Source: JAEUMD01 sp036768475 (lineage in GTDB: Bacteria > Pseudomonadota > Alphaproteobacteria > Rhizobiales > Hyphomicrobiaceae). From it: a DNA stretch of 64,000 nt. The stretch is from positions 103,224 through 167,223 of the forward strand of contig DAIPMW010000006.1 in NCBI GenBank assembly GCA_036768475.1, written 5' to 3'. Under the pieces are notes generated by a model. It ran no database searches. It worked only from the letters and a program-made list of their open reading frames with translations, and was not told the origin of the DNA. This document shows positions 8,733-17,867 of the stretch, piece after piece (position 1 is the first letter of the stretch; every line of letters begins with the position of its first letter). The translations under genes and the position numbers were made by a program.

Positions 8733-9076
8733 GTTTGATTTTGCTTGCTTTTTTCTTTCTATCAAAAGGTTGATCCGAGCCTTTGAGCCCCAATTGGGGC
8801 TTAACATTGTTCAATTCCAGTCATTCCGGCTGTTGCTGCAACATCCGGTAACAGGAAAAAACATCATTGGCCGATGACGTGGCGCTCATCACAAGCTCCA
8901 CTGCGAAATCCCGCCAGCAGATGCTTCGCCGGTATCGGTCGTCTGATGCCACCCAGGTAAACAATGCCTTGGACCCGGCATTCGATGAATGTATCGCCTA
9001 ACCCCTCGGCCTTGGATTCCCATATCGGATCGGATTTGCGCCAGCCTGGCAGCAGGGGGCAAAGTTCGTCAGCCGG
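8733..9076. other. Intergenic region after tRNA-Leu
   Basis: 344 bp with no supported gene. It holds the hairpin at 8786-8801. I found no second copy of the tRNA 3' end and no integrase remnant in it. Confidence 0.5.
8786..8801 (+). terminator. Probable tRNA-Leu terminator
   Basis: AGCCCC (8786-8791) and GGGGCT (8796-8801) pair perfectly around AATT. The hairpin lies 54 nt after the tRNA and is followed by a weakly T-rich stretch. Confidence 0.5.
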
Positions 9077-9982
9077 CTAGGCTGAGCTTCCGCTACGCGC
9101 GACCGCTTGATCGAGCCATTCCATGAAAAGATGGGTATGCTTGCCCTCGGTCCGTGGTGGGCGATGGATAAGGTAAGGCTCACCCTTCACGAAGTGGCGA
9201 GGCAACGGCGCAACCAATTCCTTCTTTAAAAAGCTGAGCCCGAATAAATTCTCCGGCGCAATTATTGAACCAATTCCATCCTGCACAGCGCGCATGGCGA
9301 CAAACAGGTGATCAAATCTATGACCGCCCTCGAGGATCTGGTGACCGATATTGGCAAGATTGAACCAGGACTCCCAATCTCCCGGCCTGGTGGAAGCCGC
9401 AATCAAGCGATGCTTCAGTACGTCTGATGGCTTTTTGACGGGCCGCTTCTGGAGAACCGCCGGCGACGAAATTACCGTCAATCTTTCGTCAAACAGCAGT
9501 TTGGTGCTCCACAGCCGGGACCGCTGCGATGACGCTCGACCTCGTGTGATTATAAAATCTGCCGATGCGAAGTTTGGTGATTGACCGGTCAGGCGTGTTG
9601 AAAGCCACACAGCAATGTTGGGATGCTCCTTTTCGAATTCCACAAGCCTCGGAAGCAGCCAGTACATCGCAAAAGTGGCTGGCGCTTCGACCGACACCAC
9701 GGATTTTCTTCTCTGGCGGTGCACATATTCGCAGGCACCACGGATATTGCTGATCGATTCATCAAGTTTATCAGCAAGAATTTGGCCGTAAGGCGTAAGG
9801 ACCAGGCGGCGTCCTTCGCGAAGAAATAGCTTCTGCCCAAGCCAGCTCTCAAGAGATGATATCTGTTTGCTAATAGCTCCATGCGTGACGCCCAATTCCT
9901 TGGCGGCAAGCTGTAGTCCGCCATTACGTGCCGCGGCATCGAACGAGCGCAATGCCACAAGAGGCAATTCTCGAGCTTTCAT
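9077..9982 (-). CDS. LysR-family regulator, GcvA-like; likely controls the phosphonate operon
   Basis: The 301-residue protein has an N-terminal HTH (about residues 5-63; LAAKELGVTHGAISKQISSL) and a GcvA-type effector domain. It is read away from the phn genes. In Pseudomonas fluorescens 23F a LysR protein (PhnR) drives phosphonoacetate hydrolase genes, and the synteny here supports the same role. The best operator candidate, GTGAGC-AAA-GCTCAC, is at 10470-10484, directly before the first phn-operon gene but about 490 bp from this gene's start. The assignment is inference; the LysR family call is secure. Confidence 0.85.
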   Translation of the reverse strand: MKARELPLVALRSFDAAARNGGLQLAAKELGVTHGAISKQISSLESWLGQKLFLREGRRLVLTPYGQILADKLDESISNIRGACEYVHRQRRKSVVSVEAPATFAMYWLLPRLVEFEKEHPNIAVWLSTRLTGQSPNFASADFIITRGRASSQRSRLWSTKLLFDERLTVISSPAVLQKRPVKKPSDVLKHRLIAASTRPGDWESWFNLANIGHQILEGGHRFDHLFVAMRAVQDGIGSIIAPENLFGLSFLKKELVAPLPRHFVKGEPYLIHRPPRTEGKHTHLFMEWLDQAVARSGSSA

Positions 9983-10469
9983 GGGGCATCCTTATGAATA
10001 TCGATTGTCGTCATGGTGCGCGTCTTTGCGCCTTGGCTGATTGTCCACGTTAGTGTGCAAGATGCCAAAAAGATTCCGGCTACCGGCTCGCAGCGGCGGC
10101 TCGCGGCGATTGTTTGGGCAAACGCGGCATGGCCTCGCTGCTGCCTGAACCTTGGCGGCCGTCTCCTTGGCCACTGCACGCCGATTGTTGCGTGCGATGC
10201 TGGTGCATTGTGCCAATGCAAGTGTCCGGCTTTTGTGTAGCTCCAGACAGGCTTCAAACGGCTCTGCGTGCAGCCCGGCACTGTGGCAGGCAGCAATTTC
10301 GATCCCCCATTTCGAGAGCAATTCCTGCAGCGGTGGAGAGGTCCTGCGCCGTTGTTTCCGAGCGGTGTAGGGTGTGTTTGGGGTGCCTTGCCACGCCCTG
10401 CAGCGCGCGCGCTCATTCTCTCCAGTAATGCGTCTCAACAATGCGTCTCAACGCCATAAGAGCCAATCT
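9983..10469. other. Long non-coding divergent region with a 13-bp tandem duplication
   Basis: About 490 bp between the divergent lysR and phn operon. The short open frames on both strands look spurious. AATGCGTCTCAAC is tandemly duplicated at 10427-10439 and 10440-10452, close to the LysR site. The rest shows no clear structure and may be remnant DNA. Confidence 0.5.
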
Positions 10470-10484
10470 GTGAGCAAAGCTCAC
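10470..10484. promoter_or_regulatory. LysR-type operator in front of the phosphonate operon
   Basis: GTGAGC and GCTCAC form perfect 6-bp arms around AAA. The inner TGAGCAAAGCTCA (10471-10483) is an ideal T-N11-A LysR site. It ends 56 bp before the start at 10541, with AT-rich DNA (10484-10510) between that could be the promoter. Position fits an activator. Confidence 0.65.
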
Positions 10485-10540
10485 TATTAAGTGGAATATA
10501 TTCAATTGAAACTCACGATACAATACAGGATCGTGGGTTC

Positions 10541-11275
10541 ATGGAACTTCGATACACAGCAGAAGCGGTCATTTGCGACCTTGATGGAACGCTCGTAGAT
10601 AGCGCTGCCGATCTTTGCGCCGCGCTCAATGAAATCCTGGCTGACCTCAAGCTGCACACCATTAAGCTCGATGAAGTTCGAGCTATGATTGGCGATGGCG
10701 TGCTCAAGCTGATCGAGCGTGGACTTGCTGGAGCAGGCGGGGACGCTGGTCAAGCCTCCTCGCTGGTTGCAAAGTTCCTCGCGATCTACGAGGCGGACCC
10801 AACACGCCATACTCATTGCTTTCCCGGCGTCGTTGATACGCTTGCGGCCTTGAAGAGCCAGGGGTGCCGTCTTGGCGTTGTCACAAACAAGCCCATCGTT
10901 GCTACGGAAAAAATTCTCGACAGCCTTGAGCTCAAGAAGTTCTTCGAGATTGTCGTTGGCGGCGATAGCCTCCCGCAACGTAAACCTCATCCCGGTCCGC
11001 TTCTGGAAGCGGCACGTCGGCTAAAGCTGCAGCCCAGCGATGTGGTAATGGTTGGCGACAACATTCACGATGTTGAAGCAGCGCGTGGCGCTGGCATGCG
11101 CTCGATTGCCGTCACATACGGCTATCATCACCAGCCCCCTAAAACATTCGGCGCGGACAATTTGATCGATCAGTTTGAGGAACTCCTCCCTCTGATCGAG
11201 ATCGTGAGCGCACGCAACCGCATGCCTATCGCGACAATCCCGCTGTCCAGAAATTCCATACATTCGGTAAAATGA
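10541..11275 (+). CDS. HAD-superfamily hydrolase, phosphoglycolate-phosphatase-like
   Basis: This 244-residue protein has all four HAD motifs: DLDGTLVDS near residue 15 (nucleophile Asp), VVTNKP in the middle, the lysine of RKPHPGPLLEA, and MVGDNIHDVEAA with the metal-binding Asp pair. The helical cap is that of Gph-type phosphatases. It is the first gene of the phn operon, 12 nt before phnA. In this setting it may dephosphorylate a phosphonate-derived phosphate ester or a side product; it could also be a phosphonatase-like HAD hydrolase acting directly on a C-P bond. The exact substrate cannot be read from the sequence. Confidence 0.75.
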   Translation: MELRYTAEAVICDLDGTLVDSAADLCAALNEILADLKLHTIKLDEVRAMIGDGVLKLIERGLAGAGGDAGQASSLVAKFLAIYEADPTRHTHCFPGVVDTLAALKSQGCRLGVVTNKPIVATEKILDSLELKKFFEIVVGGDSLPQRKPHPGPLLEAARRLKLQPSDVVMVGDNIHDVEAARGAGMRSIAVTYGYHHQPPKTFGADNLIDQFEELLPLIEIVSARNRMPIATIPLSRNSIHSVK

Positions 11276-11287
11276 GAGGCTTGAATC

Positions 11288-12559
11288 GTGACTACATCCG
11301 CCATGCCCAGGGTGACTGATGGCATAAAGCCAGTCGAAGCTAACGGTCGAACCTATGCGATGCCAAAGAATCCGACGGTCGTGATCGTCGTCGACGGTTT
11401 TGATCCGGAATATCTTGATCACGGCATCGCCAACGGTTCGCTGCCGACGATGGCCAGCTTCAAGAAATCTGGATTTGTTGGCCTTGCAAATTGCTCGATG
11501 CCCAGTACGACCAACACCAACAATACGTCGATCGTGACAGGCGTGCCGCCTGCGGTACACGGAATCAACGGGAACTATTATCTCGACCCCGATACCGGCG
11601 AGGAGATTATGATTACGGATGCTGCGCGCTTACGTTGCGGCACCATTCTCAGCGCTCTTAGTCAAGCTGGTGCCAGGGCCGCGGTTGTGACCGCCAAGGA
11701 CAAACTGCTCAAGGTCCTGGCCTACAAGATGTCGGGAATAAACTTCTCGGCACAGCACGCCGACAGGGTGACACTCGCTGAAAACGAAATCGAGAATGTC
11801 GAGCAAGTTGTTGGTCGGCGGACGCCTGACCAGTACTCAGCGGACCTGTCGCTATTCGTGTTTGATGCCGGCGTAAAGCTTTTGGAGAAATACCGACCCG
11901 ACATCATGTACCTGACAACTTCGGACTATGTGCAACACAAGCATGCGCCGGGGGAGCCGGAGGCCGATGCCTATCATAAGGCCGTCGACGATGCGGTCGC
12001 CAAGCTTATCGAGTTGGGTGCAACGGTTGCGATAACAGCCGATCACGGCATGGCCGACAAATCAGGTGCTGACGGTTCTGCTAACGTCGTCTACCTGGAG
12101 GACGAACTCAATGGGCGCTTTGGCGCTGGTTCTGTCCGCGTAATTTGTCCGATCGCCGACCCCTTCGTCCGCCATCATGGCGCGCTCGGTTCGTTTGTGC
12201 GCGTGCATATGCTCAAGCCAGGCGATGCTGCCGCTATGATGACCTTTGCTCGCACGCTGCCGGGCATCGAACTTGTCCTGGATAAAAACGAGGTATGTCG
12301 CCAGTTCGATCTTCCTCTTGATCGCGAAGGCGACTTCGCCGTCTTCAGTGACCGCAACACGGTCGTCGGTGCGCGGCGCGAGGACCACGATCTCAGCCAG
12401 CTTGCCGGGCATCGGCTGCGCTCGCATGGCGGTCTCGGTGAGCAGAAGGTTCCCCTCCTTCTCTCCCGGCCACTCAATGCGAACTATCGCAAGATCGCCG
12501 AGGCTGGAAATCTACGCAACTACGACATATTCGATTTCGCGCTCAACGGCGTCGAATAA
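11288..12559 (+). CDS. phnA: Phosphonoacetate hydrolase
   Basis: PhnA splits phosphonoacetate into acetate and phosphate using two zinc ions and a threonine nucleophile. This 423-residue protein fits the family: metal-binding VVDGFDPEY (Asp36), the nucleophile segment CSMPSTTNTNNTSIVTG (Thr75 by alignment with known PhnA), the second metal site YLTTSDYVQHKHAPGEPEAD, ADHGMADK, and RSHGG near the C-terminus. The GTG start has GAGAGG 8 nt upstream; an ATG at 11303 is an alternative. It follows the HAD gene closely and precedes the oxidoreductases that probably make its substrate. Confidence 0.92.
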   Translation: MTTSAMPRVTDGIKPVEANGRTYAMPKNPTVVIVVDGFDPEYLDHGIANGSLPTMASFKKSGFVGLANCSMPSTTNTNNTSIVTGVPPAVHGINGNYYLDPDTGEEIMITDAARLRCGTILSALSQAGARAAVVTAKDKLLKVLAYKMSGINFSAQHADRVTLAENEIENVEQVVGRRTPDQYSADLSLFVFDAGVKLLEKYRPDIMYLTTSDYVQHKHAPGEPEADAYHKAVDDAVAKLIELGATVAITADHGMADKSGADGSANVVYLEDELNGRFGAGSVRVICPIADPFVRHHGALGSFVRVHMLKPGDAAAMMTFARTLPGIELVLDKNEVCRQFDLPLDREGDFAVFSDRNTVVGARREDHDLSQLAGHRLRSHGGLGEQKVPLLLSRPLNANYRKIAEAGNLRNYDIFDFALNGVE

Positions 12560-12631
12560 GCCAGCGATCATCATCAACACAAAATAGTCCAGCAATACGA
12601 TCCAGCCCCCTACGATAGAGAGAAATATCGC

Positions 12632-13728
12632 ATGCGCACCGCAAAGGCCGCCATTTACGAAGCGCCCAATACGCCATTTATCCTCAAGGAGTTTCCGGTA
12701 CGCCCCGCTCGGCCCGGCGAAGTTCTGGTCAAGGTGACGATGTCGACCATCTGTCGGTCCGATATCCACTCCTACGAAGGGCATAGGCCCAATCCCTGTC
12801 CGGGTATCCTTGGTCACAGATCATCGGGTTGATCGAGGAGATCGGTGCGGGTATCGACCGCGATATGCGTGGCGACAAACTCAATGTCGGCGACCGGATT
12901 ACCTGGAGCGAGTACTTCTACGACGGTCATTGCTATTACCGCGACGTTCTAGACATGCCTCAGAAGTGCAATGGCGTGCGCAAGTACGGGCATGATCTCG
13001 TCGAGGAGGATCCGCACTTCCTGGGTGGGTTTGCGGAGTACTGCTACATCCTGCCAGGCACCGGCATACTCAAGCTGCCCGACGAGCTGTCGGACGAAGA
13101 AGCAACCCCCATCAACTGTGGTGTTGCGACCATGGTCTCGGTGACCGAGGCCGCCGAGATCGCTCTGGGCGATGCAGTCGTGATTCAAGGTCTGGGCCTG
13201 CTGGGTTTATACGGTGCTGCAATGGCGAAAGCGCGCGGCGCGCGTATGGTAATCGGCCTCGACTCGGTGCCAGATCGGCTCGAGATCTCAAAAAAATTCG
13301 GCGTTGACGTTGCTATCGATGTCGCCAAATCGCCGGCCAACGAAGTTGTCGAGCAGGTCCGCGAGCTGTGCCGGCCTGATGGAGCTGATGCGGTTATCGA
13401 AGTTTGCGGTGTGCCTGGCGTCATACCGCAGGGGCTGCAGATGCTGCGTATCGGCGGTCGCTATATTCTCGGCGGCTTGGTGAGCCCCGGTGCCAATGTG
13501 ACGATCGACGCAAACATGCTTGTGAAGCGGTGGGTGACGATGCGCGGCATACACAACTATCACCCGCGACACCTTATTCAGGCACTCGACTTCGTCGTGT
13601 CCAACCGAATGCGCTTCCCGTTCAAATCGATCGTCGATTCCAAGTTTGAACTCAAGGATCTCGACGTTGCATTCAAGAAGGCCTCCGAGCGCAGCGTGCT
13701 TCGTGCCGCAATCATTCCAGGGAAGTGA
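12632..13728 (+). pseudogene. Zinc-dependent alcohol dehydrogenase (phosphonate-associated), frameshifted
   Basis: The first frame encodes MRTAKAAIYEAPNTPF to GILGH and then stops at 12832. The second frame picks up exactly at the next residues, IEEIGAGIDRD, and runs to 13728. One missing G between 12817 and 12818 (GGTCAC|AGATCATC, where GGTCACGAGATCATC would restore GHEIIGLIEE) explains the break; repaired, the protein has about 365 residues. It belongs to the MDR zinc family, with the catalytic-zinc ICRSDIHS and GH-E region and the NAD-binding GLGLLGLYGAA loop. It best matches the group found in phosphonate catabolism loci. Only two of the four structural-zinc cysteines remain (C-Y-Y-R...PQKC). 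A sequencing error is possible. Confidence 0.8.
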
Positions 13729-13731
13729 ACC

Positions 13732-15183
13732 ATGAAATCTCCTGACCTGAACTTCACATCCAAAGGGCTCTTTATCGGTGGTAAGTGGGTTGCTCCTCAA
13801 AAGGACGCGCACTTCACTTCGATCAACCCCGCCAACATGGAAAAGCTGGGTGATGTGCCAGCCGCCAGCGAGGCAGATGTCGATCGTGCAGTGCAGGCTG
13901 CCAAGAAGGCATTCAAGGAATGGTCACGTGTCCCGCTCAAGGAGCGCGCCCGCAGCCTTGAGCTGCTCGCCGACCGGATTGATGAAAACATCAACGAACT
14001 GGCTCTGTTCGACTCGGTGGATTCGGGTAACGCGATTGTCGGCATGCGTGGTGACATGTCTTGGACCGCGCAGTGGCTGCGCTACTGCGCTGGGCTCATC
14101 ACAGAAATCAAGGGCGAGACGTTTTCGCAGGAGGCGCGACATCTCAATCTCACGCGCCGGCAGCCCTATGGTGTCGTCGCCAAGATCAACCCCTTCAACC
14201 ATCCTTTCCGTTTTTGCGCAGAAAAGGCAGCCGCGCCGCTGGCTGCGGGAAACACGGTGGTTATCAAGGGGTCCGAACAGGCGCCGCTATCCAGTCTGCG
14301 GCTGGGTGAGCTGTGTGAAGGTATTTTCCCGCCTGGTGTCGTCAACATCATTACGGGTGACGGCAAGGTCGGTTCCGCGCTGGTCCGTCATCCCGATGTA
14401 AGCCGCATCGGCTTCGTTGGCTCTGTTCCGACTGGACGGCAAATTGCAATGGAAGCAGCGGCGACGCTCAAGCGCGTCAGCCTCGAACTCGGCGGCAAGA
14501 ACCCCATCATAATTTTCCCTGACGCAGACCCAAAGAAGGCCGCTGCGGCTGCGATCAAGGGCATGAACATGAATCGTCAGGGCCAATCGTGTTCGTCAAC
14601 GTCGCGCGTCTTCGTCCACGCCTCGCTCCGCAAGGTGGTAACTGACGAACTCGTGAAGCTTGCCGAGGAGCTGCCGATGGGAGCGCCGTGGCTGGACAAG
14701 AACGAAGTTGGGCCGATCGTGTCAGAACGGCAATTCGAGCGCGTCATGGGTTACATCGAATCAGCAAAGACCGAAGGAGCAAAGCTTCTCGCCGGTGGCG
14801 GCAGACCTGCCGATGCCGAGCTTTCAAAGGGTCTGTTTATTGCGCCGACGATCTTCGATCAGGTGACGCCGCAAATGCGGATCGGCCGCGAGGAAATTTT
14901 CGGGCCGGTCATGTCGATCATGCCTTGGGACGACTACGAGGACATGCTGGCGAAAGTCAACGGCGTCGAATACGGCCTCACCGCAGCAATTGTCACCAAC
15001 GATCTGGCCAAGGCGATGGAAACCGCCGACCGGGTGGAAGCTGGCTACGTCTGGATCAATTCAAACGGTCGCTACATTGGCGCTCCCTATGGCGGCTGGA
15101 AGCAAAGCGGAATTGGTGAAGAGGAGTGCTTCGACGAGATCGTGAGCTACACGCAGGTCAAGAATATCAACATGAGGTGGTAA
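13732..15183 (+). CDS. phnY: Aldehyde dehydrogenase, probable phosphonoacetaldehyde dehydrogenase
   Basis: This 483-residue NAD(P)-dependent aldehyde dehydrogenase shows the Rossmann segment KINPFNHPF...GNTVVIKGSEQ, the general base Glu252 in LELGGKN and the catalytic Cys287 in GQSCSSTSR. It starts 3 nt after the alcohol dehydrogenase. With phnA in the same operon, the natural role is oxidation of phosphonoacetaldehyde to phosphonoacetate, as for PhnY of Sinorhizobium. No phnW (2-aminoethylphosphonate transaminase) is in the window, so the aldehyde may come from another gene or from an alcohol. The family call is firm; the substrate is inferred from context. Confidence 0.8.
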   Translation: MKSPDLNFTSKGLFIGGKWVAPQKDAHFTSINPANMEKLGDVPAASEADVDRAVQAAKKAFKEWSRVPLKERARSLELLADRIDENINELALFDSVDSGNAIVGMRGDMSWTAQWLRYCAGLITEIKGETFSQEARHLNLTRRQPYGVVAKINPFNHPFRFCAEKAAAPLAAGNTVVIKGSEQAPLSSLRLGELCEGIFPPGVVNIITGDGKVGSALVRHPDVSRIGFVGSVPTGRQIAMEAAATLKRVSLELGGKNPIIIFPDADPKKAAAAAIKGMNMNRQGQSCSSTSRVFVHASLRKVVTDELVKLAEELPMGAPWLDKNEVGPIVSERQFERVMGYIESAKTEGAKLLAGGGRPADAELSKGLFIAPTIFDQVTPQMRIGREEIFGPVMSIMPWDDYEDMLAKVNGVEYGLTAAIVTNDLAKAMETADRVEAGYVWINSNGRYIGAPYGGWKQSGIGEEECFDEIVSYTQVKNINMRW

Positions 15184-15282
15184 AGACCGAAAGTGCAGCG
15201 ATCTGTCTGCATTTACGAGCACCTGCGAAACTCAGGCATGGATTTGCAATCGGTGTAACAAAAAGCCTAATCGGAGGAAAAC

Positions 15283-16179
15283 GTGCTCAGATTTAAAACG
15301 ACGGCCGGGTTGTCGGCAATCATGATCGGCGTCATGCTGGGAATATCTCCGGCCGTTCCGGGGGAAGGCGATGGCCTGGCCCAGTCCGGCGTTCTCAAGG
15401 TTGGCATCATCCCCGCTGAGGAGACGACGCATGTTGTCCGTCAGTCGCAAGGGTTGATGGATCAGGTCAGCAAGTCTCTTGGGATAAAGGCTGAGCTGTT
15501 CGTCGGATCAGACTACAATGCGACCATTGAGGCGCTGCGCGCCAACAAGATCGACGTTGCCCTCATGGGTGCTTTTGGTTACGTGCTGGCCACCACACAG
15601 GCACCGGTCGAAGCTTTTGCCGTTACGGTTACGGCAAAGAATAAGTCGCCGAATTATCACTCGATCATCATTGCTCGCGCTGATGCCGACGATCTGAAAG
15701 ATCTCAAGTCGCTGGCTGGCCGGACGTTCGCATTCGTTGATCCCAGCTCCACGTCGGGATCGCTGATGCCCAAGTCGGCCATGGTCGGGATAGGCATGGA
15801 CCCCGAGAAGGACCTGAAGAAGGTGATTTACTCGGGCGGTCATGATGCGAGCATCATCGCTGTTGCGGAAGGCAAGGTTGAGGCAGCCGCGGTTGCTGAT
15901 CGCATTCTTGGTAATGCTTGCGACAAGAAGGCCATCGATTGCGCCAAAATCAAGGTGATCTGGAAATCTCCTGAAATTCCCAACGATCCCCTTTTCTACC
16001 GCAAGGCCTTGTCGCCGGAGATGAAGAAGAAGATCGCCAATGCCTTTTACTCGGTCAAGAAAATGACGTTTGGCGAGATGGGCGTTGTGGAGCGCTTCGA
16101 TCCGGCCACCGACCAGACGTACGACATTGTCCGCGAGATCGCCAAGTCGCTTCACCTTGATCTGACGAAGATGAAGTGA
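15283..16179 (+). CDS. phnD: Phosphonate/phosphite ABC transporter, periplasmic binding protein
   Basis: The 298-residue protein starts at GTG with a strong GGAGGA 5 nt upstream. A signal peptide covers about residues 1-33. The mature domain matches PhnD: KVGIIPAEETTHVV, the FVGSDYNATIEALRANKIDVALMG stretch (here quoted in part) and FVDPSSTSGSLMPKSAM, which forms the phosphonate-binding loop. It captures phosphonates in the periplasm and hands them to the PhnE/PhnC complex encoded directly downstream. The 99-bp gap before it may carry its own promoter. Confidence 0.9.
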   Translation: MLRFKTTAGLSAIMIGVMLGISPAVPGEGDGLAQSGVLKVGIIPAEETTHVVRQSQGLMDQVSKSLGIKAELFVGSDYNATIEALRANKIDVALMGAFGYVLATTQAPVEAFAVTVTAKNKSPNYHSIIIARADADDLKDLKSLAGRTFAFVDPSSTSGSLMPKSAMVGIGMDPEKDLKKVIYSGGHDASIIAVAEGKVEAAAVADRILGNACDKKAIDCAKIKVIWKSPEIPNDPLFYRKALSPEMKKKIANAFYSVKKMTFGEMGVVERFDPATDQTYDIVREIAKSLHLDLTKMK

Positions 16180-16219
16180 GCAAACAGGATAGAACTCCAA
16201 GCTGGTTGGAGGCTGCGTG

Positions 16220-17026
16220 ATGTCACGCTTGGCGAATAGCGTCCTGGAACAACCCTCGATGTCGAATTTCGGCAGGGCCAAGTTCCTCGCATACACCTTG
16301 GTTGCAGCAATCTTTCTGGCTTGGAGTGCCAACAGTCTTGAATTGAATGCCGGCGAACTGTTCCGCTCGATGCCGGTAATCGGGCGCTACATCGCGAGGA
16401 TGTTTCCGCCTGATTGGACCGTTCTGGAGGGACTTTGGGGACCTACACTCGACACGATATGCATCGCGTTGTGGGGGACTGTTATCGCCTCAATCATCGG
16501 TCTGCCGCTTGGCCTCTTAGCCGCCAAGAATATGCACGCACCGGCAGCGGTTCGAGTGACCTCGCTGACAATTCTCAACATCCTTCGGAGCGTTTCCGAG
16601 TTGATTTGGGCGATCTTCTTTGTCGCAGCAGTCGGACTGGGGCCATTTCCAGGTGCCCTTGCCTTAGGTGTCAACTTTGGCGGAATCCTGGGTCGGCTCT
16701 ACGCTGAGGCGATTGAGAATATCGATCAAAAGCCGCTCGAAGCACTGCGAGCCACGGGCGCAAACCACACTCAATCGATCATGTTTGCAGTCATTCCACA
16801 GGTCCTTCCGCAAATCGTCTCCTACAATCTTTATTGGTTCGAAGTCGGTGTGCGGTCGGCAACGGTGCTCGGCATGATTGGCGCAGGTGGCATCGGGTTC
16901 GAACTGGTAACGACAATACGTCTGTACGAGTTCCAGGAAACCGCTTCGATCCTGATCGTAATTCTAATCCTCGTCACCATAATCGACCGCGCGTCAGCCG
17001 TGCTACGCCGCGCAATTGTAGGATAA
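16220..17026 (+). CDS. phnE: Phosphonate ABC transporter permease
   Basis: This inner-membrane permease of about 268 residues has six or so hydrophobic segments and the binding-protein-dependent transport motif (EALRATGANHTQSIMFAVIP, the EAA loop). The ATG at 16220 has GGAGG 7 nt upstream; an adjacent GTG at 16217 is too close to the ribosome site. It pairs with the second permease encoded after phnC, so the channel is probably a heterodimer. Confidence 0.88.
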   Translation: MSRLANSVLEQPSMSNFGRAKFLAYTLVAAIFLAWSANSLELNAGELFRSMPVIGRYIARMFPPDWTVLEGLWGPTLDTICIALWGTVIASIIGLPLGLLAAKNMHAPAAVRVTSLTILNILRSVSELIWAIFFVAAVGLGPFPGALALGVNFGGILGRLYAEAIENIDQKPLEALRATGANHTQSIMFAVIPQVLPQIVSYNLYWFEVGVRSATVLGMIGAGGIGFELVTTIRLYEFQETASILIVILILVTIIDRASAVLRRAIVG

Positions 17027-17033
17027 AGGCGCC

Positions 17034-17867
17034 ATGTACATGGATCACAAAGCCGCTCCCGACATCGCAAAGGCGACATCGCCCAATAAGAGCAAACAAC
17101 CGATCATATCGATCCAAAACGTCCGCAAGACCTACGCTGACGGCACTCTGGTAGCGCTCTCGAACGCAAGTTTTGACGTGCAGCACGGCGAGTTTGTAGT
17201 GATCCTGGGGCCGAGCGGCGCGGGCAAGTCAACCCTGCTTCGTTGCATCAATCGACTGGCCGAACCGACCAAAGGAAAGGTTTTCCTCAACGGTAGGGAA
17301 ATCACCGACAACCCGAAGGATCTGCGCGAGGCCCGGCGACAGATCGGCATGGTGTTTCAACAGTTCAATCTCGTCAACCGGCTTTCGGTACTGATGAACG
17401 TATTGTCGGGTCGGCTGTCCTATCGATCAACCTGGCGAAGCTTCTTCTATAGCTTCACGCGGGAAGACCGTGCGATCGCTCTTGAGCGTCTGGAAATGGT
17501 TGCTCTGGGCCACAAGGCATTTCAACGTGCTGCGACGCTCAGCGGTGGCGAGCAGCAGCGCGTCGCAATCGCGAGGGCGTTGGCTCAAAAGCCCATCGTT
17601 ATCCTCGCCGACGAGCCTGTCGCTAGCCTTGATCCCAAGATTGCGCGTCAGGTACTCACCTATCTCAAGGATATCACACACAGCCTCGGCATCAGCGTGA
17701 TCTGCAACTTGCACCAGATCGACTTCGCGCGGGAGTTCGCCGATCGGATCATCGGCCTTTGCGATGGTGAGAAGATCTTCGATGGTACGGCGTCAGAGCT
17801 GACCGACGAAATTCTGCGCAAGATCTACCGTTTGGATGTGGAGGCCGCCAGTGACTCTAGCCAGTAG
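17034..17867 (+). CDS. phnC: Phosphonate ABC transporter ATP-binding protein
   Basis: The 277-residue ATPase carries Walker A GPSGAGKSTLLRC, Q-loop FQQFNLVNRL, signature LSGGEQQRVAIARAL and Walker B VILADEPVASLDP. The FQQFNLV...NVLSGRL pattern is typical of PhnC. It starts 7 nt after the first permease, and its 3' end overlaps the second permease gene, so the set is one operon. It powers phosphonate import from the cytosolic face. Confidence 0.92.
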   Translation: MYMDHKAAPDIAKATSPNKSKQPIISIQNVRKTYADGTLVALSNASFDVQHGEFVVILGPSGAGKSTLLRCINRLAEPTKGKVFLNGREITDNPKDLREARRQIGMVFQQFNLVNRLSVLMNVLSGRLSYRSTWRSFFYSFTREDRAIALERLEMVALGHKAFQRAATLSGGEQQRVAIARALAQKPIVILADEPVASLDPKIARQVLTYLKDITHSLGISVICNLHQIDFAREFADRIIGLCDGEKIFDGTASELTDEILRKIYRLDVEAASDSSQ

